64,000 bases of DNA from the NCBI GenBank assembly GCA_029239875.1, contig JARBUD010000006.1, forward strand, positions 1-64,000, in the 5' to 3' direction. The DNA comes from Xanthobacteraceae bacterium (GTDB lineage: Bacteria > Pseudomonadota > Alphaproteobacteria > Rhizobiales > Xanthobacteraceae). Position numbers and translations under genes: made by a program. Numbering within the stretch: the first letter of the stretch is position 1; the number at the start of each line of letters is the position of its first letter. This document shows, piece by piece, positions 34,432 through 42,845 of this stretch. The notes below the pieces were generated by a model. That model made no database searches. It was not told where the DNA came from and worked only from the letters and a program-made list of their open reading frames with translations.

Positions 34432-35161
34432 CGAGCACGTCCTTGGTGGGGCCGAGGGCGACGAGGCGCCCCGCTTCGAGATAGAGCGTGCGCGGTGCGA
34501 TGCGTAGCGCCTGCGGGCGGTTATGGGTGACGATCACGCAGGTGGCGCCGCTGTCGCGGTTGATCGCCAGCACCAGCTGTTCGATGGCGCGGGAGGTCTC
34601 TTCGTCGAGCGCCGAAGTCGGCTCGTCCAGCAGCAGCACCTCCGGCTCGTTGGCGAGCGTGCGCGCCAGCGAGACGCGCTGCGCCTCGCCGCCGGAGAGG
34701 GTGGAGACGTCGCGCTCCTCATAGCCCGGCAGGTCGACGCGGTGGAGCAGGGCGGAGACCTCGTCGCCGGAAAGGGTCCTGCCGATCTGCGCCGGCCCGA
34801 ATCGCAGATTCGCCGCCACCGTGCCCGGGAAGAGCCAGGCGGTCTGCAGCACCATGCCGACGCGCCGGCGCAGGATGCGGGGGGCTATCTGCCGGTAGTC
34901 CCGGCCCTTCAGCAGCACCGTGCCGGAGGTCGGCTCGTCGATGCGGTTCAGGAGGCGCAGGAAGGAGGACTTTCCCGCCCCGCTCGGCCCGACGATGGCG
35001 AGAACCTCTCCCTGCGCGACGGTGAGCGTGACGTCGTCGACGATCAGGCGCCCGTCCACCCGCCGGCTGAGGCCACGGACGTCGACGCCGACCATCGCCG
35101 GCGGGGAGACGGGTGGGGCGATGTCGGCAAGTGCGATGTCGGCAAGTGCGGGAGAGGGCAT
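34421..35161 (-). CDS. fetA: Iron export ABC transporter ATP-binding protein FetA
   Basis: The 246-residue ATPase has Walker A IVGPSGAGKSSFLRLL (about residue 53), the Q-loop in GMVLQTAWLFPG, the signature STLSGGEAQRVSLARTL, Walker B VLLLDEPTSALDEET and the H-loop VIVTHN. ATG at 35161 (MPSPALADIALADIAPP) is used; the longer frame is unconserved. The N-terminal ALADI duplication comes from a perfect 15-bp tandem repeat at 35120-35149. It pairs with fetB. Confidence 0.9.
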   Translation of the reverse strand: MPSPALADIALADIAPPVSPPAMVGVDVRGLSRRVDGRLIVDDVTLTVAQGEVLAIVGPSGAGKSSFLRLLNRIDEPTSGTVLLKGRDYRQIAPRILRRRVGMVLQTAWLFPGTVAANLRFGPAQIGRTLSGDEVSALLHRVDLPGYEERDVSTLSGGEAQRVSLARTLANEPEVLLLDEPTSALDEETSRAIEQLVLAINRDSGATCVIVTHNRPQALRIAPRTLYLEAGRLVALGPTKDVLDAH

Positions 35162-35225
35162 GCGGGTTCGATCCACCTTCGGCTGATGCCGGCAACTCAT
35201 CCATCCCGCGGGGAGGCGTCTTTCG

Positions 35226-35292
35226 CGAAGCGGCGGTGCTTGCCGCTTCGAACGATGCCGGGCCGGCACCGGGCTGCCGCCGGCCCGGTGCC
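35226..35292. promoter_or_regulatory. Two strong hairpins in the fetA / GST divergent gap
   Basis: CGAAGCGGC (35226-35234) pairs with GCCGCTTCG (35242-35250), and GGCACCGGGC (35265-35274) pairs with GCCCGGTGCC (35283-35292). The gap is 205 bp and lies between divergent fetA and the glutathione S-transferase gene. The hairpins could be a leader structure, an operator or an attenuator; no T-run follows on either strand. Confidence 0.45.
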
Positions 35293-35366
35293 GCTTGCCA
35301 GCGCCCGGCACCGGCTCTAGTTCTGATGGCGATCCGCGCGAGGCGGAAGACGCGAGGAATCATCCC

Positions 35367-36080
35367 ATGGCGCAGCTTCAGACCCGCCCGATCGAGCTCC
35401 ATTACTGGCCGACGCCGAACGGCTGGAAGATCACCATCATGCTGGAGGAATGCGGGCTGCCCTACGAGGTCGTCCCGGTGAACATCGGCCGCGGTGACCA
35501 GTTCAAGCCCGACTTCCTCGCCATCTCGCCCAACAACAAGATGCCGGCCATCGTCGACCCGGAAGGGCCGGACGGGCAGCCGATCTCGATCTTCGAATCG
35601 GGGGCGATCCTGCAGTATCTCGGCCGCAAGACCGGCCTGTTCTATCCCGCCGACGAGCGCGGCCGGGTCGAGGTCGACCAGTGGCTGTTCTGGCAGGTCG
35701 GCGGCCTCGGCCCGATGGCCGGGCAGGCGCATCATTTCCGCATCTATGCGCCGGAGAAGCTGCCCTACGCCATCGAGCGCTACACCAACGAGATGCACCG
35801 GCTCTACGGCGTGCTGAACAAGCATCTCGCCGACCGCCCCTTCATCGCCGGCGACTATTCGATCGCCGACATCGCCTGCATCGGCTGGGCCAAGCTGTGG
35901 CAGCGCCAGGGCCAGGACATCGCCGAATTCCCGCATTTCGGCGCCTGGCTGGAGCGGGTGCTGGCGCGCCCGGGGGTCAAGCGCGGCCTCGCGGTGAACG
36001 CCGAGGACAAGCACAAGATCGACCTCGCCACCGACAAGGAAGCGCAGGGCATCCTGTTCGGCCAGCGCGCGCGTCCCTGA
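35367..36080 (+). CDS. Glutathione S-transferase, YfcG/Ure2-like
   Basis: The 237-residue protein has an N-terminal thioredoxin-like domain (ELHYWPTPNGWKITIMLEECGLPYEV, NNKMPAIVDPEG and ISIFESGAILQYLGRKTG with the Glu-Ser that holds glutathione) and an all-helical C-terminal domain with YSIADIACIGWAKLW. It resembles the Nu-class YfcG enzymes with disulphide reductase activity toward glutathione conjugates. ATG at 35367 (MAQLQTRPIELHYW) is chosen. It diverges from fetAB, a plausible link to oxidative stress. Confidence 0.9.
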   Translation: MAQLQTRPIELHYWPTPNGWKITIMLEECGLPYEVVPVNIGRGDQFKPDFLAISPNNKMPAIVDPEGPDGQPISIFESGAILQYLGRKTGLFYPADERGRVEVDQWLFWQVGGLGPMAGQAHHFRIYAPEKLPYAIERYTNEMHRLYGVLNKHLADRPFIAGDYSIADIACIGWAKLWQRQGQDIAEFPHFGAWLERVLARPGVKRGLAVNAEDKHKIDLATDKEAQGILFGQRARP

Positions 36081-36200
36081 GGCTGACCAGGGCGGCGCGG
36101 TGGACCGCCTGTTTATTCGGCCTTGACCGGGGGGCGGCGGAAACCTAGACAGGTCGCCGGCTCGGAGCCGCGTTCGCCGCGAGGTGGCGCGGGTCCGTCA

Positions 36201-36292
36201 GGAGACGTGGCCGAGAGGCTGAAGGCACTCGTTTGCTAAATGAGCAGACCCCCAAAAGGGTCTCGAGGGTTCGAATCCCTCCGTCTCCGCCA
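36201..36292 (+). tRNA. tRNA-Ser (anticodon GCU)
   Basis: The 92-nt gene has a 7-bp acceptor stem GGAGACG (36201-36207) with CGTCTCC (36282-36288), discriminator G and an encoded CCA end. The anticodon arm reads ACTCGTTTGCTAAATGAGC with GCT as anticodon, for codons AGC/AGU. The long variable arm (ACCCCCAAAAGGGTCTC) and GGTTCGAATCC T-arm are typical class II serine tRNA features. Confidence 0.95.
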
Positions 36293-36383
36293 CCGGCCTT
36301 TCACAACTGAAATCAAATATTTAACCGAGAGTGCGCAAGCGAATCCGGAAGTTGTCCGGGAAGCGCGGCGAGGCGTGGGCTCG

Positions 36384-36620
36384 TCAGCCGCCTATGCTCA
36401 GATTGCGCTTCAGCTGCTGGTACTCGGCCTCGCGCTGCGCCACGTCGGCGGGTTCCGGCAGGGTTTGAGGGTCGAGAACGCCCATCATCTCGCGGGCCAC
36501 GATGGGCCACAGACGGTCGACGAGGGCGGGAATCTGAGCCTCGGGTACTCCGCACATCTGCGCGTCGAGGGCGCACTGCGCCCGCGCGCGGTCTTCGACT
36601 GCCGTGTTCATGAATGCCAT
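36384..36620 (-). CDS. Small hypothetical protein
   Basis: A 78-residue acidic helical protein is proposed: MAFMNTAVEDRARAQCALDA, then MCGVPEAQIPALVDRLWPIV, then EYQQLKRNL. It has no signal peptide or membrane helix. ATG at 36620 or 36611 are candidate starts; upstream ribosome-binding sequence is weak. It lies just downstream of tRNA-Ser on the other strand. I do not recognise a family; the call rests on amino-acid composition that looks protein-like compared with the other frames. Confidence 0.5.
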   Translation of the reverse strand: MAFMNTAVEDRARAQCALDAQMCGVPEAQIPALVDRLWPIVAREMMGVLDPQTLPEPADVAQREAEYQQLKRNLSIGG

Positions 36621-37101
36621 CCGCCACCGGCTCGCGGCCGGTGTCCTGGAGTTCGGGCGGAGGGGATGGGGAGGCGCAATCCAGCGCGTCGGCATCTCGA
36701 CCGGTGGGGCCGAACGCCCCCGGCACGTGCCGCTGCCATTGCGACGTGTCAGCGTAGCACGAAGGGCCGTCGGTGCATGTCCAATAGTGAACGTAAGGGG
36801 GCGAGGTCGCCTAGATGTGTTCCCGGTCGTTTCGGGATCGGCAAGCGCAGGAGGCCGAAAATCCGGGCCTTATGCGCTCCGCGCTGCCGGCGCTTTGAAA
36901 CATTCCACCCTATGATACGCTGCGTGCCGCCGGGTTCGCCCGGCGCGGGTCGGAGGCAGGCCACCAGCAAGCCCCTCCAGCCTGAAGTATCTTACCGTAT
37001 GTTACGTTGCCGGCCTTCCGCGCCGCCCGTCATGGGCGCAGATGTTGGACGATCGACGCTTACTTTCTGCCGGTCGGAAGACCGGTGCATCGGGTGAACG
37101 C
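36621..37101. other. 481-bp gap without a recognisable gene
   Basis: No frame on either strand looks like protein. The 3' half is less GC-rich than the surroundings (for example around 36895-36925 and 36985-37005) and probably holds the promoter of the PPK2 gene. No family A or B repeat, hairpin terminator or RNA gene was recognised here. Confidence 0.5.
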
Positions 37102-37926
37102 ATGGCTGGCAAGAAGAAGACTGCGTCCGCGGATCTGCCGTCGCCGAGCGACGCGGTGCTCAGCCGCAAGGACTTCGAGGCGGAGCTGAAGCGGCTGCAT
37201 GGAGAGCTGGTGGCGCTGCAGGAATGGACGAAGGCCACCGGCGCCAAGATTTGCATCATCTTCGAAGGCCGGGACACCGCTGGCAAGGGCGGCGTCATCA
37301 AGGCGATGATGGAACGGGTGAGCCCGCGCGTGTTCCGCGTCGTCGCGCTGCCCGCGCCGACCGAGCGCGAGAAGTCGCAGATGTACGCCCAGCGCTATCT
37401 GCCCCACCTGCCGGCGGGCGGCGAGATCGTGATCTTCGACCGCAGCTGGTACAACCGCGCCGGGGTGGAGCGGGTGATGGGCTTCTGCACCGAGGCGCAG
37501 GCGGTGAAGTTCCTCGACACCATCCCCGCCATGGAGAAGGCCATCGTCGAATCCGGCGTCATCCTGCTCAAATACTGGCTGGAGGTCAGCGAGGAGGAGC
37601 AGACGCGGCGCATCGAGCAGCGCATCCAAGATCCTCGCAAGATCTGGAAGCTCACCCCGATGGACCTCAAGTCCTACGGCCGCTGGTACGACTATTCGCG
37701 GGCGCGCGACGCGATGTTCGCCGCCTCCGACACGCCCTGGGCGCCCTGGTACGTGGCCGATTCCAACGACAAGCGACGGGCGCGGCTCAACATCATCTCG
37801 CACCTGCTCTCCAAGATTCCCTACGAGGCGATCAAGCGGGAGAAGGTGAAGCTGCCCAAGCGCCAGAAGCCGCAGGGCTACGAGGAGCCCGAGGACATCC
37901 GCCACCACGTGCCGAGCCTGTTCTGA
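37102..37926 (+). CDS. ppk2: Polyphosphate kinase 2 (PPK2)
   Basis: The 274-residue cytoplasmic enzyme interconverts polyphosphate and nucleoside di-/triphosphates. Walker A is in IFEGRDTAGKGGVIKAMM (about residue 55). Walker B with the lid start is EIVIFDRSWYNRAGVERVMGF, and WKLTPMDLKSYGRWYDYSRA and DTPWAPWYVADSNDKRRARLN are family blocks. The single-domain length fits class I PPK2, which is the ADP- or GDP-phosphorylating type. ATG 37102 is chosen because MAGKKKTAS fits relatives. It heads a run of four genes with gaps of 38, 41 and 1 bp. Confidence 0.93.
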   Translation: MAGKKKTASADLPSPSDAVLSRKDFEAELKRLHGELVALQEWTKATGAKICIIFEGRDTAGKGGVIKAMMERVSPRVFRVVALPAPTEREKSQMYAQRYLPHLPAGGEIVIFDRSWYNRAGVERVMGFCTEAQAVKFLDTIPAMEKAIVESGVILLKYWLEVSEEEQTRRIEQRIQDPRKIWKLTPMDLKSYGRWYDYSRARDAMFAASDTPWAPWYVADSNDKRRARLNIISHLLSKIPYEAIKREKVKLPKRQKPQGYEEPEDIRHHVPSLF

Positions 37927-37964
37927 AGCTTTCCGATCCCGCCACTTGGCATTGGAGCCTGACG

Positions 37965-38465
37965 ATGAGCGACACCGACCAGATATCCGCGCCGCATCAG
38001 CGCCCGCTGGGCGACGAGAGCTTCATGTCGGCGGAGGACCTGCGCCACTACATGGACAAGGTGGCGATGGCGCACGCCAAGGAGATGGTGGAGGCGGTCG
38101 AGAAGGCCGACCGGGCGCGCGAGGAGCTGGCCAAGACGCTGGCAGCGCCGATCGAGCTGACGCCGGCGAAGCTGGAGGAAATCACCCAGAGCCTTCTGGT
38201 CAAGCTGCGGGCCTCGGCCGAGCGCGGGGAGACCGAGCTGATGGTGATGCGCTTCCCCAACAGCCTCTGCACCGACCACGGCCGGGCCATCAACAACACG
38301 ATCGAGGGCTGGCCGGACACGCTGACCGGCCGTCCGCGCCAGGCCTACGAGCTGTGGCGCGACCGGCTGAAGCCGGCCGGCTTCGGCCTCACCGCGATGA
38401 TCGTCGACTGGCCGAAGGGCATGCCGGGCGATGTCGGCCTGTTCCTGACCTGGGGCAGGAAATAG
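37965..38465 (+). CDS. Conserved hypothetical protein downstream of PPK2
   Basis: The 166-residue soluble protein has a charged helical N-terminal half (DLRHYMDKVAMAHAKEMVEA and KLEEITQSLLVKLRASA, coiled-coil-like). The more conserved C-terminal half contains RFPNSLCTDHGRAINNTIEG, WPDTLTGRPRQAYELWRDRL and IVDWPKGMPGDVGLFLTW. Similar proteins occur in Bradyrhizobium and relatives, with no function assigned. Position 38 bp after ppk2 suggests cotranscription. Confidence 0.75.
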   Translation: MSDTDQISAPHQRPLGDESFMSAEDLRHYMDKVAMAHAKEMVEAVEKADRAREELAKTLAAPIELTPAKLEEITQSLLVKLRASAERGETELMVMRFPNSLCTDHGRAINNTIEGWPDTLTGRPRQAYELWRDRLKPAGFGLTAMIVDWPKGMPGDVGLFLTWGRK

Positions 38466-38506
38466 GGAAGGGCCCCCGAGGGCCGCGAAGCTGAGAAGTC
38501 ACGTCC

Positions 38507-38923
38507 ATGACACCGCATGCGGCCGCTTCCGGCCATCTGCCCTTCTTCATCACGCCCCCGGACGGCACGGACGTGCTCATGGGCATTGCCGCGGTGACGC
38601 TGATCGGCGCCGTGCTGCTGACGGGTGTCCTGTTCCTCACGCTGCATTCGCTGCCCGAGCGCATGGCGCACAAGGGCCAGAAGCTGCAGTTCGAGATCGT
38701 CGCGGTGCTCTGCCTTCTGGCGCTGTTCACCCACACCCACATCTTCTGGGTGGCGGCGCTGCTGCTGGCCTTCGTCGACCTGCCGGATTTCCTGTCGCCG
38801 CTGAACCGGATCGCCCGCGCCTCCGAGACGGTGGCCGGGCTGCCGCCACCCGCGCCGGTGCAGCCCGACCCGGTACCTGACGCGCCTGCCGCTTCCGCAC
38901 CTGCCGGCAAGGTGGAGGCCTGA
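38507..38923 (+). CDS. Small inner-membrane protein, DUF3302-like
   Basis: The 138-residue protein has two to three hydrophobic helices (DVLMGIAAVTLIGAVLLTGV and EIVAVLCLLALFTHTHIFWV followed by AALLLAFVDLPDF) joined by a short basic loop with LHSLPERMAHKG. The tail is Pro/Ala-rich. The pattern LH-x-x-P ... LFT-x-x-H-I resembles DUF3302 proteins such as E. coli YiaW/YibI, which pair with HlyD-type proteins YiaV/YibH. The HlyD-type gene here starts 1 bp after its stop, matching that pairing. The family match is by eye. Confidence 0.65.
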   Translation: MTPHAAASGHLPFFITPPDGTDVLMGIAAVTLIGAVLLTGVLFLTLHSLPERMAHKGQKLQFEIVAVLCLLALFTHTHIFWVAALLLAFVDLPDFLSPLNRIARASETVAGLPPPAPVQPDPVPDAPAASAPAGKVEA

Positions 38924-38924
38924 C

Positions 38925-40160
38925 ATGCTCGAGCTGATGCTGTGCTCGCTGCTCACCGTGCTGCCGGACTATCTCTACCGCCGCCATGGCCAAGGCAAGC
39001 GGATCGGCCGCGAGATCACGCTCTATTCCGTCTGGTACGAGCTCCGCTGGGGCATCACCGCCTGCCTGATGCTGACCGTCGCGCTCATCACCATCATCTT
39101 CTACAACCACCCCTCGACCAGCAGCGTCACCGCCTATTTCCGCACCGTGCCCATCGTGCCGGAAACCATCGGCCGGGTGGCGCAGATCTATGTCGGCATC
39201 AGCGACCACGTCGACGAGGGCCAGCCGATCTTCCGGCTGGACGATGCCAGCCAGCGCGCGGCGGTTGAGGCGGCGCGCACGCGCATCGCCGAGACCGACG
39301 CGGCGATGGTGGTCGCCCGCTCGGACGTCGCCGCCGCCGAGGGACAGATCGTCCAGGCCATCGGGGCGCTGAAGCAGGCGCGCGACGAGCTCGCGATGCG
39401 CCAGGAACTGGTCGCCCGCAACGCCGACGTGGTGGCGCGGCGCGAGATCGAGCGGCTGCAGAACGTGGTCGACGGCCGGGTCGGCGGTCTGGCGGCCGCC
39501 GAGGCCGCCCGCGAGGGCGCGCAGTCGCGCCTCGCGACGCTGCTGCCGGCGCAGAAGGCGAGCGCCGAGGCGGCGTTGGCGCAGGCGCAGACCGAGCTCG
39601 ACAAGACCGTGGTGCATGCCGGGGTGAGCGGGCGGGTCGAGCAGTTCACGCTGCGGGTCGGCGACCTCGTCAACCCGCTGATGCGCCCGGCGGGGGTGCT
39701 GATCCCCGATGGGGCCGGCCGCGAAACGCTGGTCGCCGGCTTCGGCCAGATCGAGGCGCAGATCATGAAGCCCGGCATGGTGGCCGAGGCGACCTGCATC
39801 TCCAAGCCGTTCGCCATCATCCCGCTGGTGGTGACCAATGTTCAGGAATTCATCGCCGCCGGCCAGGTGCGCGCCGGCGAGCAACTCCTGGACGCCCAGC
39901 AGGTGCAGCGTCCCGGCACCCTCACCGTGTTCCTCGAGCCGCTCTACGAGGGCGGGCTCGACGACGTGCCGCCGGGCTCGAGCTGCATCGCCAACGCCTA
40001 TTCCAGCAATCACGACCGGCTGGAAGCCGGCGGGCTCGGCCTGGGCACGGCGACGTATCTGCACATCGTCGACACCGTGGCGTTGGTGCACGCGCTGCTG
40101 CTGCGGCTGCAAGCGCTGATCCTGCCGATCGAGACGCTGGTCTTCTCCGGCGGGCACTGA
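38925..40160 (+). CDS. HlyD/EmrA-family membrane fusion protein
   Basis: The 411-residue protein has one N-terminal transmembrane helix (ITACLMLTVALITIIFYN, about residue 45). A biotinyl-lipoyl half (GRVAQIYVGISDHVDEGQPIFRLDD) comes next, followed by a long coiled-coil hairpin rich in Ala/Arg/Glu (residues about 105-225). The second lipoyl half and beta-barrel start at DKTVVHAGVSGRVEQFTLRVGD. This is the layout of EmrA/YibH-type periplasmic adaptors. No transporter partner is adjacent apart from the DUF3302-like gene; the converging MFS gene is on the other strand. Confidence 0.85.
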   Translation: MLELMLCSLLTVLPDYLYRRHGQGKRIGREITLYSVWYELRWGITACLMLTVALITIIFYNHPSTSSVTAYFRTVPIVPETIGRVAQIYVGISDHVDEGQPIFRLDDASQRAAVEAARTRIAETDAAMVVARSDVAAAEGQIVQAIGALKQARDELAMRQELVARNADVVARREIERLQNVVDGRVGGLAAAEAAREGAQSRLATLLPAQKASAEAALAQAQTELDKTVVHAGVSGRVEQFTLRVGDLVNPLMRPAGVLIPDGAGRETLVAGFGQIEAQIMKPGMVAEATCISKPFAIIPLVVTNVQEFIAAGQVRAGEQLLDAQQVQRPGTLTVFLEPLYEGGLDDVPPGSSCIANAYSSNHDRLEAGGLGLGTATYLHIVDTVALVHALLLRLQALILPIETLVFSGGH

Positions 40161-40175
40161 CGCCCGCCGGTGCCG

Positions 40176-41375
40176 TCACGGCGCCGTGTGGACCTCCGCG
40201 GTGGGCGTCGGGCGGCCGCTGACCAGCACGGCGCACAGGGCGAAGGCGGCGCAGGCCAAGGCCACGAAGAACACCAGCCCGTGGGTCGAGGCCTGCATGG
40301 CGGCGCCTGCCAGCGACGGCCCGAGCAGCGCGCCCGCACCCCAGAACAGGCCCATGCCGGCATAGATGCCGACGATGTCGCTGCCGGAAAAGCGGCTGCC
40401 GACGATGGCGAGCATCATGGTGTAGATGCCGACGAACAGCCCGCCCCAGACGAAGAGCAGGGTGTAGGTTGCCCATTGCGAGGCCAGCGCCCACGGCCAG
40501 GCGAGGGCGCCCAGCGCCGAGAGCACCGCCAGCGCGACGATGAATTTTTCGCGCGGAAGACGGTCGCCCAGCCAGCCGATCGGCAGCTGCAGCACGATGG
40601 CGCCGAACATCATGCAGGCCATGAGCTGCGTCGCCTCCGCCTCCGGCCAGCCGAGCGACATTGCGTAGAGGGTGAGGAAGGTGAGGCCGGCGGTCTCCAC
40701 CGCCGCGTTCAGCGCCGTCGCCGCCATGGCGATGGGTGCGAGCCGCATGTAGCGCATCGGGTTGGCGTGTCGCGGCTTCTCGAAGGTGACGGTGCGGATC
40801 GAGGGCGACAGCACGAAAACCGCCGCGCCCGCCGCCAGCGCCGCGCCCACGCCATAGGGCGCGAAGCCGTCCGAACCGACGAAGGACAGGATCAGCGGGC
40901 CGAGCGCGAAGCCGACCGAAAGGGCGGCGGTGTAGGCCGCCATGGTGCGCGCCCGCGTCTCCTCCGAGGTCACCGCGTTCAGCCAGGTCTCCGAGAGCAC
41001 GAACAGCGCCTCCGAGGCGGCGCCGAGCAGCACGCGCAGCACGAACCACAGCCAGAGGAAGGGCAGCAACGGGAACAGGCAGAGCAGCGCGCCAGCGATC
41101 AGCAGCGCGCCGATGACGCTGCGCCGCAGGCCGAAGAAGGCGGCGATGCGCGGCAGCAGGAAGGCCATGGCGAGCACGCCGACCGCGTGCATGGCGGCGT
41201 TGGCACCGATCACCGCCTCGCTCAGGCCCTTCTCGGCGAGGTCGAGCGCGATCAGCGCGGCGGCGAGGCTGTAGGTCAGCCCGAAGATCATCGCCACGGT
41301 GATGATGGCCGCCCGCGCGATCAGCGGGTTGCCTTCCTGATCGTCGCTTTCCTGGGCGCCGGCGTGCTGGGCCAT
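40176..41375 (-). CDS. MFS transporter (YcaD-like), paralogue of 8711-9877
   Basis: The 399-residue protein has about 12 hydrophobic helices. The block LFVLSETWLNAVTSEETRAR after helix 4 and LPIGWLGDRLPREKFIVAL in the second half match the MFS protein encoded at 8711-9877. Substrate is unknown. ATG at 41375 (MAQHAGAQESDDQEG) is used; the longer frame overlaps the upstream gene and is unconserved. It begins 28 bp after the stop of the membrane-protein gene at 41404-42681. Confidence 0.87.
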   Translation of the reverse strand: MAQHAGAQESDDQEGNPLIARAAIITVAMIFGLTYSLAAALIALDLAEKGLSEAVIGANAAMHAVGVLAMAFLLPRIAAFFGLRRSVIGALLIAGALLCLFPLLPFLWLWFVLRVLLGAASEALFVLSETWLNAVTSEETRARTMAAYTAALSVGFALGPLILSFVGSDGFAPYGVGAALAAGAAVFVLSPSIRTVTFEKPRHANPMRYMRLAPIAMAATALNAAVETAGLTFLTLYAMSLGWPEAEATQLMACMMFGAIVLQLPIGWLGDRLPREKFIVALAVLSALGALAWPWALASQWATYTLLFVWGGLFVGIYTMMLAIVGSRFSGSDIVGIYAGMGLFWGAGALLGPSLAGAAMQASTHGLVFFVALACAAFALCAVLVSGRPTPTAEVHTAP

Positions 41376-41403
41376 GGGATCGTCCTGAAGGAGGTGAGGG
41401 CGG

Positions 41404-42681
41404 TCAGGCCTCGCGCCGGGCCATAGACGGTGCGAAGCCGGCGCGTGCGGGGAAGGTGAGGATGGCGGAAAGCGAGCGGGCATAGTCGAGCACGAAGCCG
41501 GGCGTCCAGGCCATCGCCGCGGCGCGGCGGCGCATCAGCCCGGCGGTCCACAATTCCGGCAGCAGGAGCAGCCGGATCAGGAACCAGGGCGAGGTCGCAT
41601 AGCCGGCGAACACGCCCTCTATGGCGGCGTCGAGCCCCTTCGCTACCGAGCTTGAGCAGTTGCGGCTGGTGAGGTTGTAGGTGGTGTCCTGGCTGTAGGC
41701 GCGCCAGAACTCGTGCAGCGCCGCGACATCGAGCCCGGCGAGCATGATCTGGCGCGTCGAGGGGCACCATTCCCCGCTCTCGAATTCGTAGTTCGGCTGG
41801 AACTTGCCGGGCACGTTGTTGTCCGCGGTCGCGCGCAGGGTCTGGGCGAACTGCGACTGGTCGCGGTCGATCTCCACCGCCGGATAGTGGCTGATATAGA
41901 CGCCCGATGCCTCCAGCGCGGCATGACCGGTGGAGATGACGCCGTTCTCGTCGAGGGCGGCGACATAGCGGGCGACGCCGCGCCGCAGCGGTGCCAGCCC
42001 GCCGGTCGGGGTCCAGACATGGATGGTAATGTCGCCAGTGGCCGGCCCCCTGGCGGCGTGCGGCACGTCGTGGTCATGCGTGTCGCTCGGCCAGCCGTCG
42101 CTGAAGATTCGGGCGATCGGCATGTCCGGCGGCAGACGGCGCAGGCGCAGCGCCAGGCCGATGAGGCTTACGCCGGTGACGATCATCAGCGTGCCGACGT
42201 CGATGCCAACCTCACCCTGCCAATAGGTCGGCCAGGGCAGCAGCGACCACACGCCGATGAGGAACTCGACGCCGGCGGCGGCGAGCGAGCGCCGCCATTT
42301 GGCGAAGCGCACGACATAGGCGCTCGCTGCCCGCCAGCAGGCATCGACCACCAGCAGGGTGCCGACCAGAAGCCCGATGACGATGTCCGAGCCCCAGGGA
42401 TGGATGACCACCAGCGCCGAGACCGCCACCAGCACGCCGGCCTTGGCGAAGCGCAGGGCGCGGTAGGTGCCGCTGCCGCCCAGCCCGGCGACGACCGACA
42501 CGACGGCGTCGATCAGCAGCGGGACCGTGAAATAGACCGGCGGGATGCGGAAATCGTCGATCATCGCGTCGACGAGGAAGAAGATGCCGAGGGCGATCCA
42601 CAACACGCCGAGAGCGGCGAGGGTGCGCCATCTCTTGCGGACGACGCGCCCTCCGACGAGCAGCAACAGTAATTCGATCAT
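41404..42681 (-). CDS. HdeD-like membrane protein fused to a putative permuted papain-like domain
   Basis: The 425-residue protein starts with about six hydrophobic helices in a pattern resembling HdeD/DUF308 proteins (residues 1-185, for example LGVLWIALGIFFLVDAMIDD and VIGLLVGTLLVVDACWRAAS). A cytoplasmic or periplasmic C-terminal domain follows. In it, His253 in VISTGHAALEASGVYISHYP precedes Cys342 in NLTSRNCSSSVAKGL. This His-then-Cys order with small-residue context is what circularly permuted NlpC/P60-like (papain-fold) enzymes show. The enzymatic role is an inference; no substrate can be named. ATG 42681 starts the first helix. Confidence 0.6.
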   Translation of the reverse strand: MIELLLLLVGGRVVRKRWRTLAALGVLWIALGIFFLVDAMIDDFRIPPVYFTVPLLIDAVVSVVAGLGGSGTYRALRFAKAGVLVAVSALVVIHPWGSDIVIGLLVGTLLVVDACWRAASAYVVRFAKWRRSLAAAGVEFLIGVWSLLPWPTYWQGEVGIDVGTLMIVTGVSLIGLALRLRRLPPDMPIARIFSDGWPSDTHDHDVPHAARGPATGDITIHVWTPTGGLAPLRRGVARYVAALDENGVISTGHAALEASGVYISHYPAVEIDRDQSQFAQTLRATADNNVPGKFQPNYEFESGEWCPSTRQIMLAGLDVAALHEFWRAYSQDTTYNLTSRNCSSSVAKGLDAAIEGVFAGYATSPWFLIRLLLLPELWTAGLMRRRAAAMAWTPGFVLDYARSLSAILTFPARAGFAPSMARREA

Positions 42682-42845
42682 CGCGGGTGAGGCTTCGGTA
42701 GAAGTCGAACAAAATGCAAAGATATTGCCTGCGGCGTCCCGCAACGCCGCAGCAGATTTGCGCTAGGTAAGCGGCCGGCAATCTAGCGGGCGGGCAGGGC
42801 GGCTGTAAACCTTTGCCATATGAATATCGGCGTATTTCGAGGCAG

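Noticed and set aside
36201-37101. Possible genomic-island attachment at tRNA-Ser
   Set aside because: No integrase, no direct repeat of the tRNA 3' end and no foreign-looking gene set follows the tRNA.
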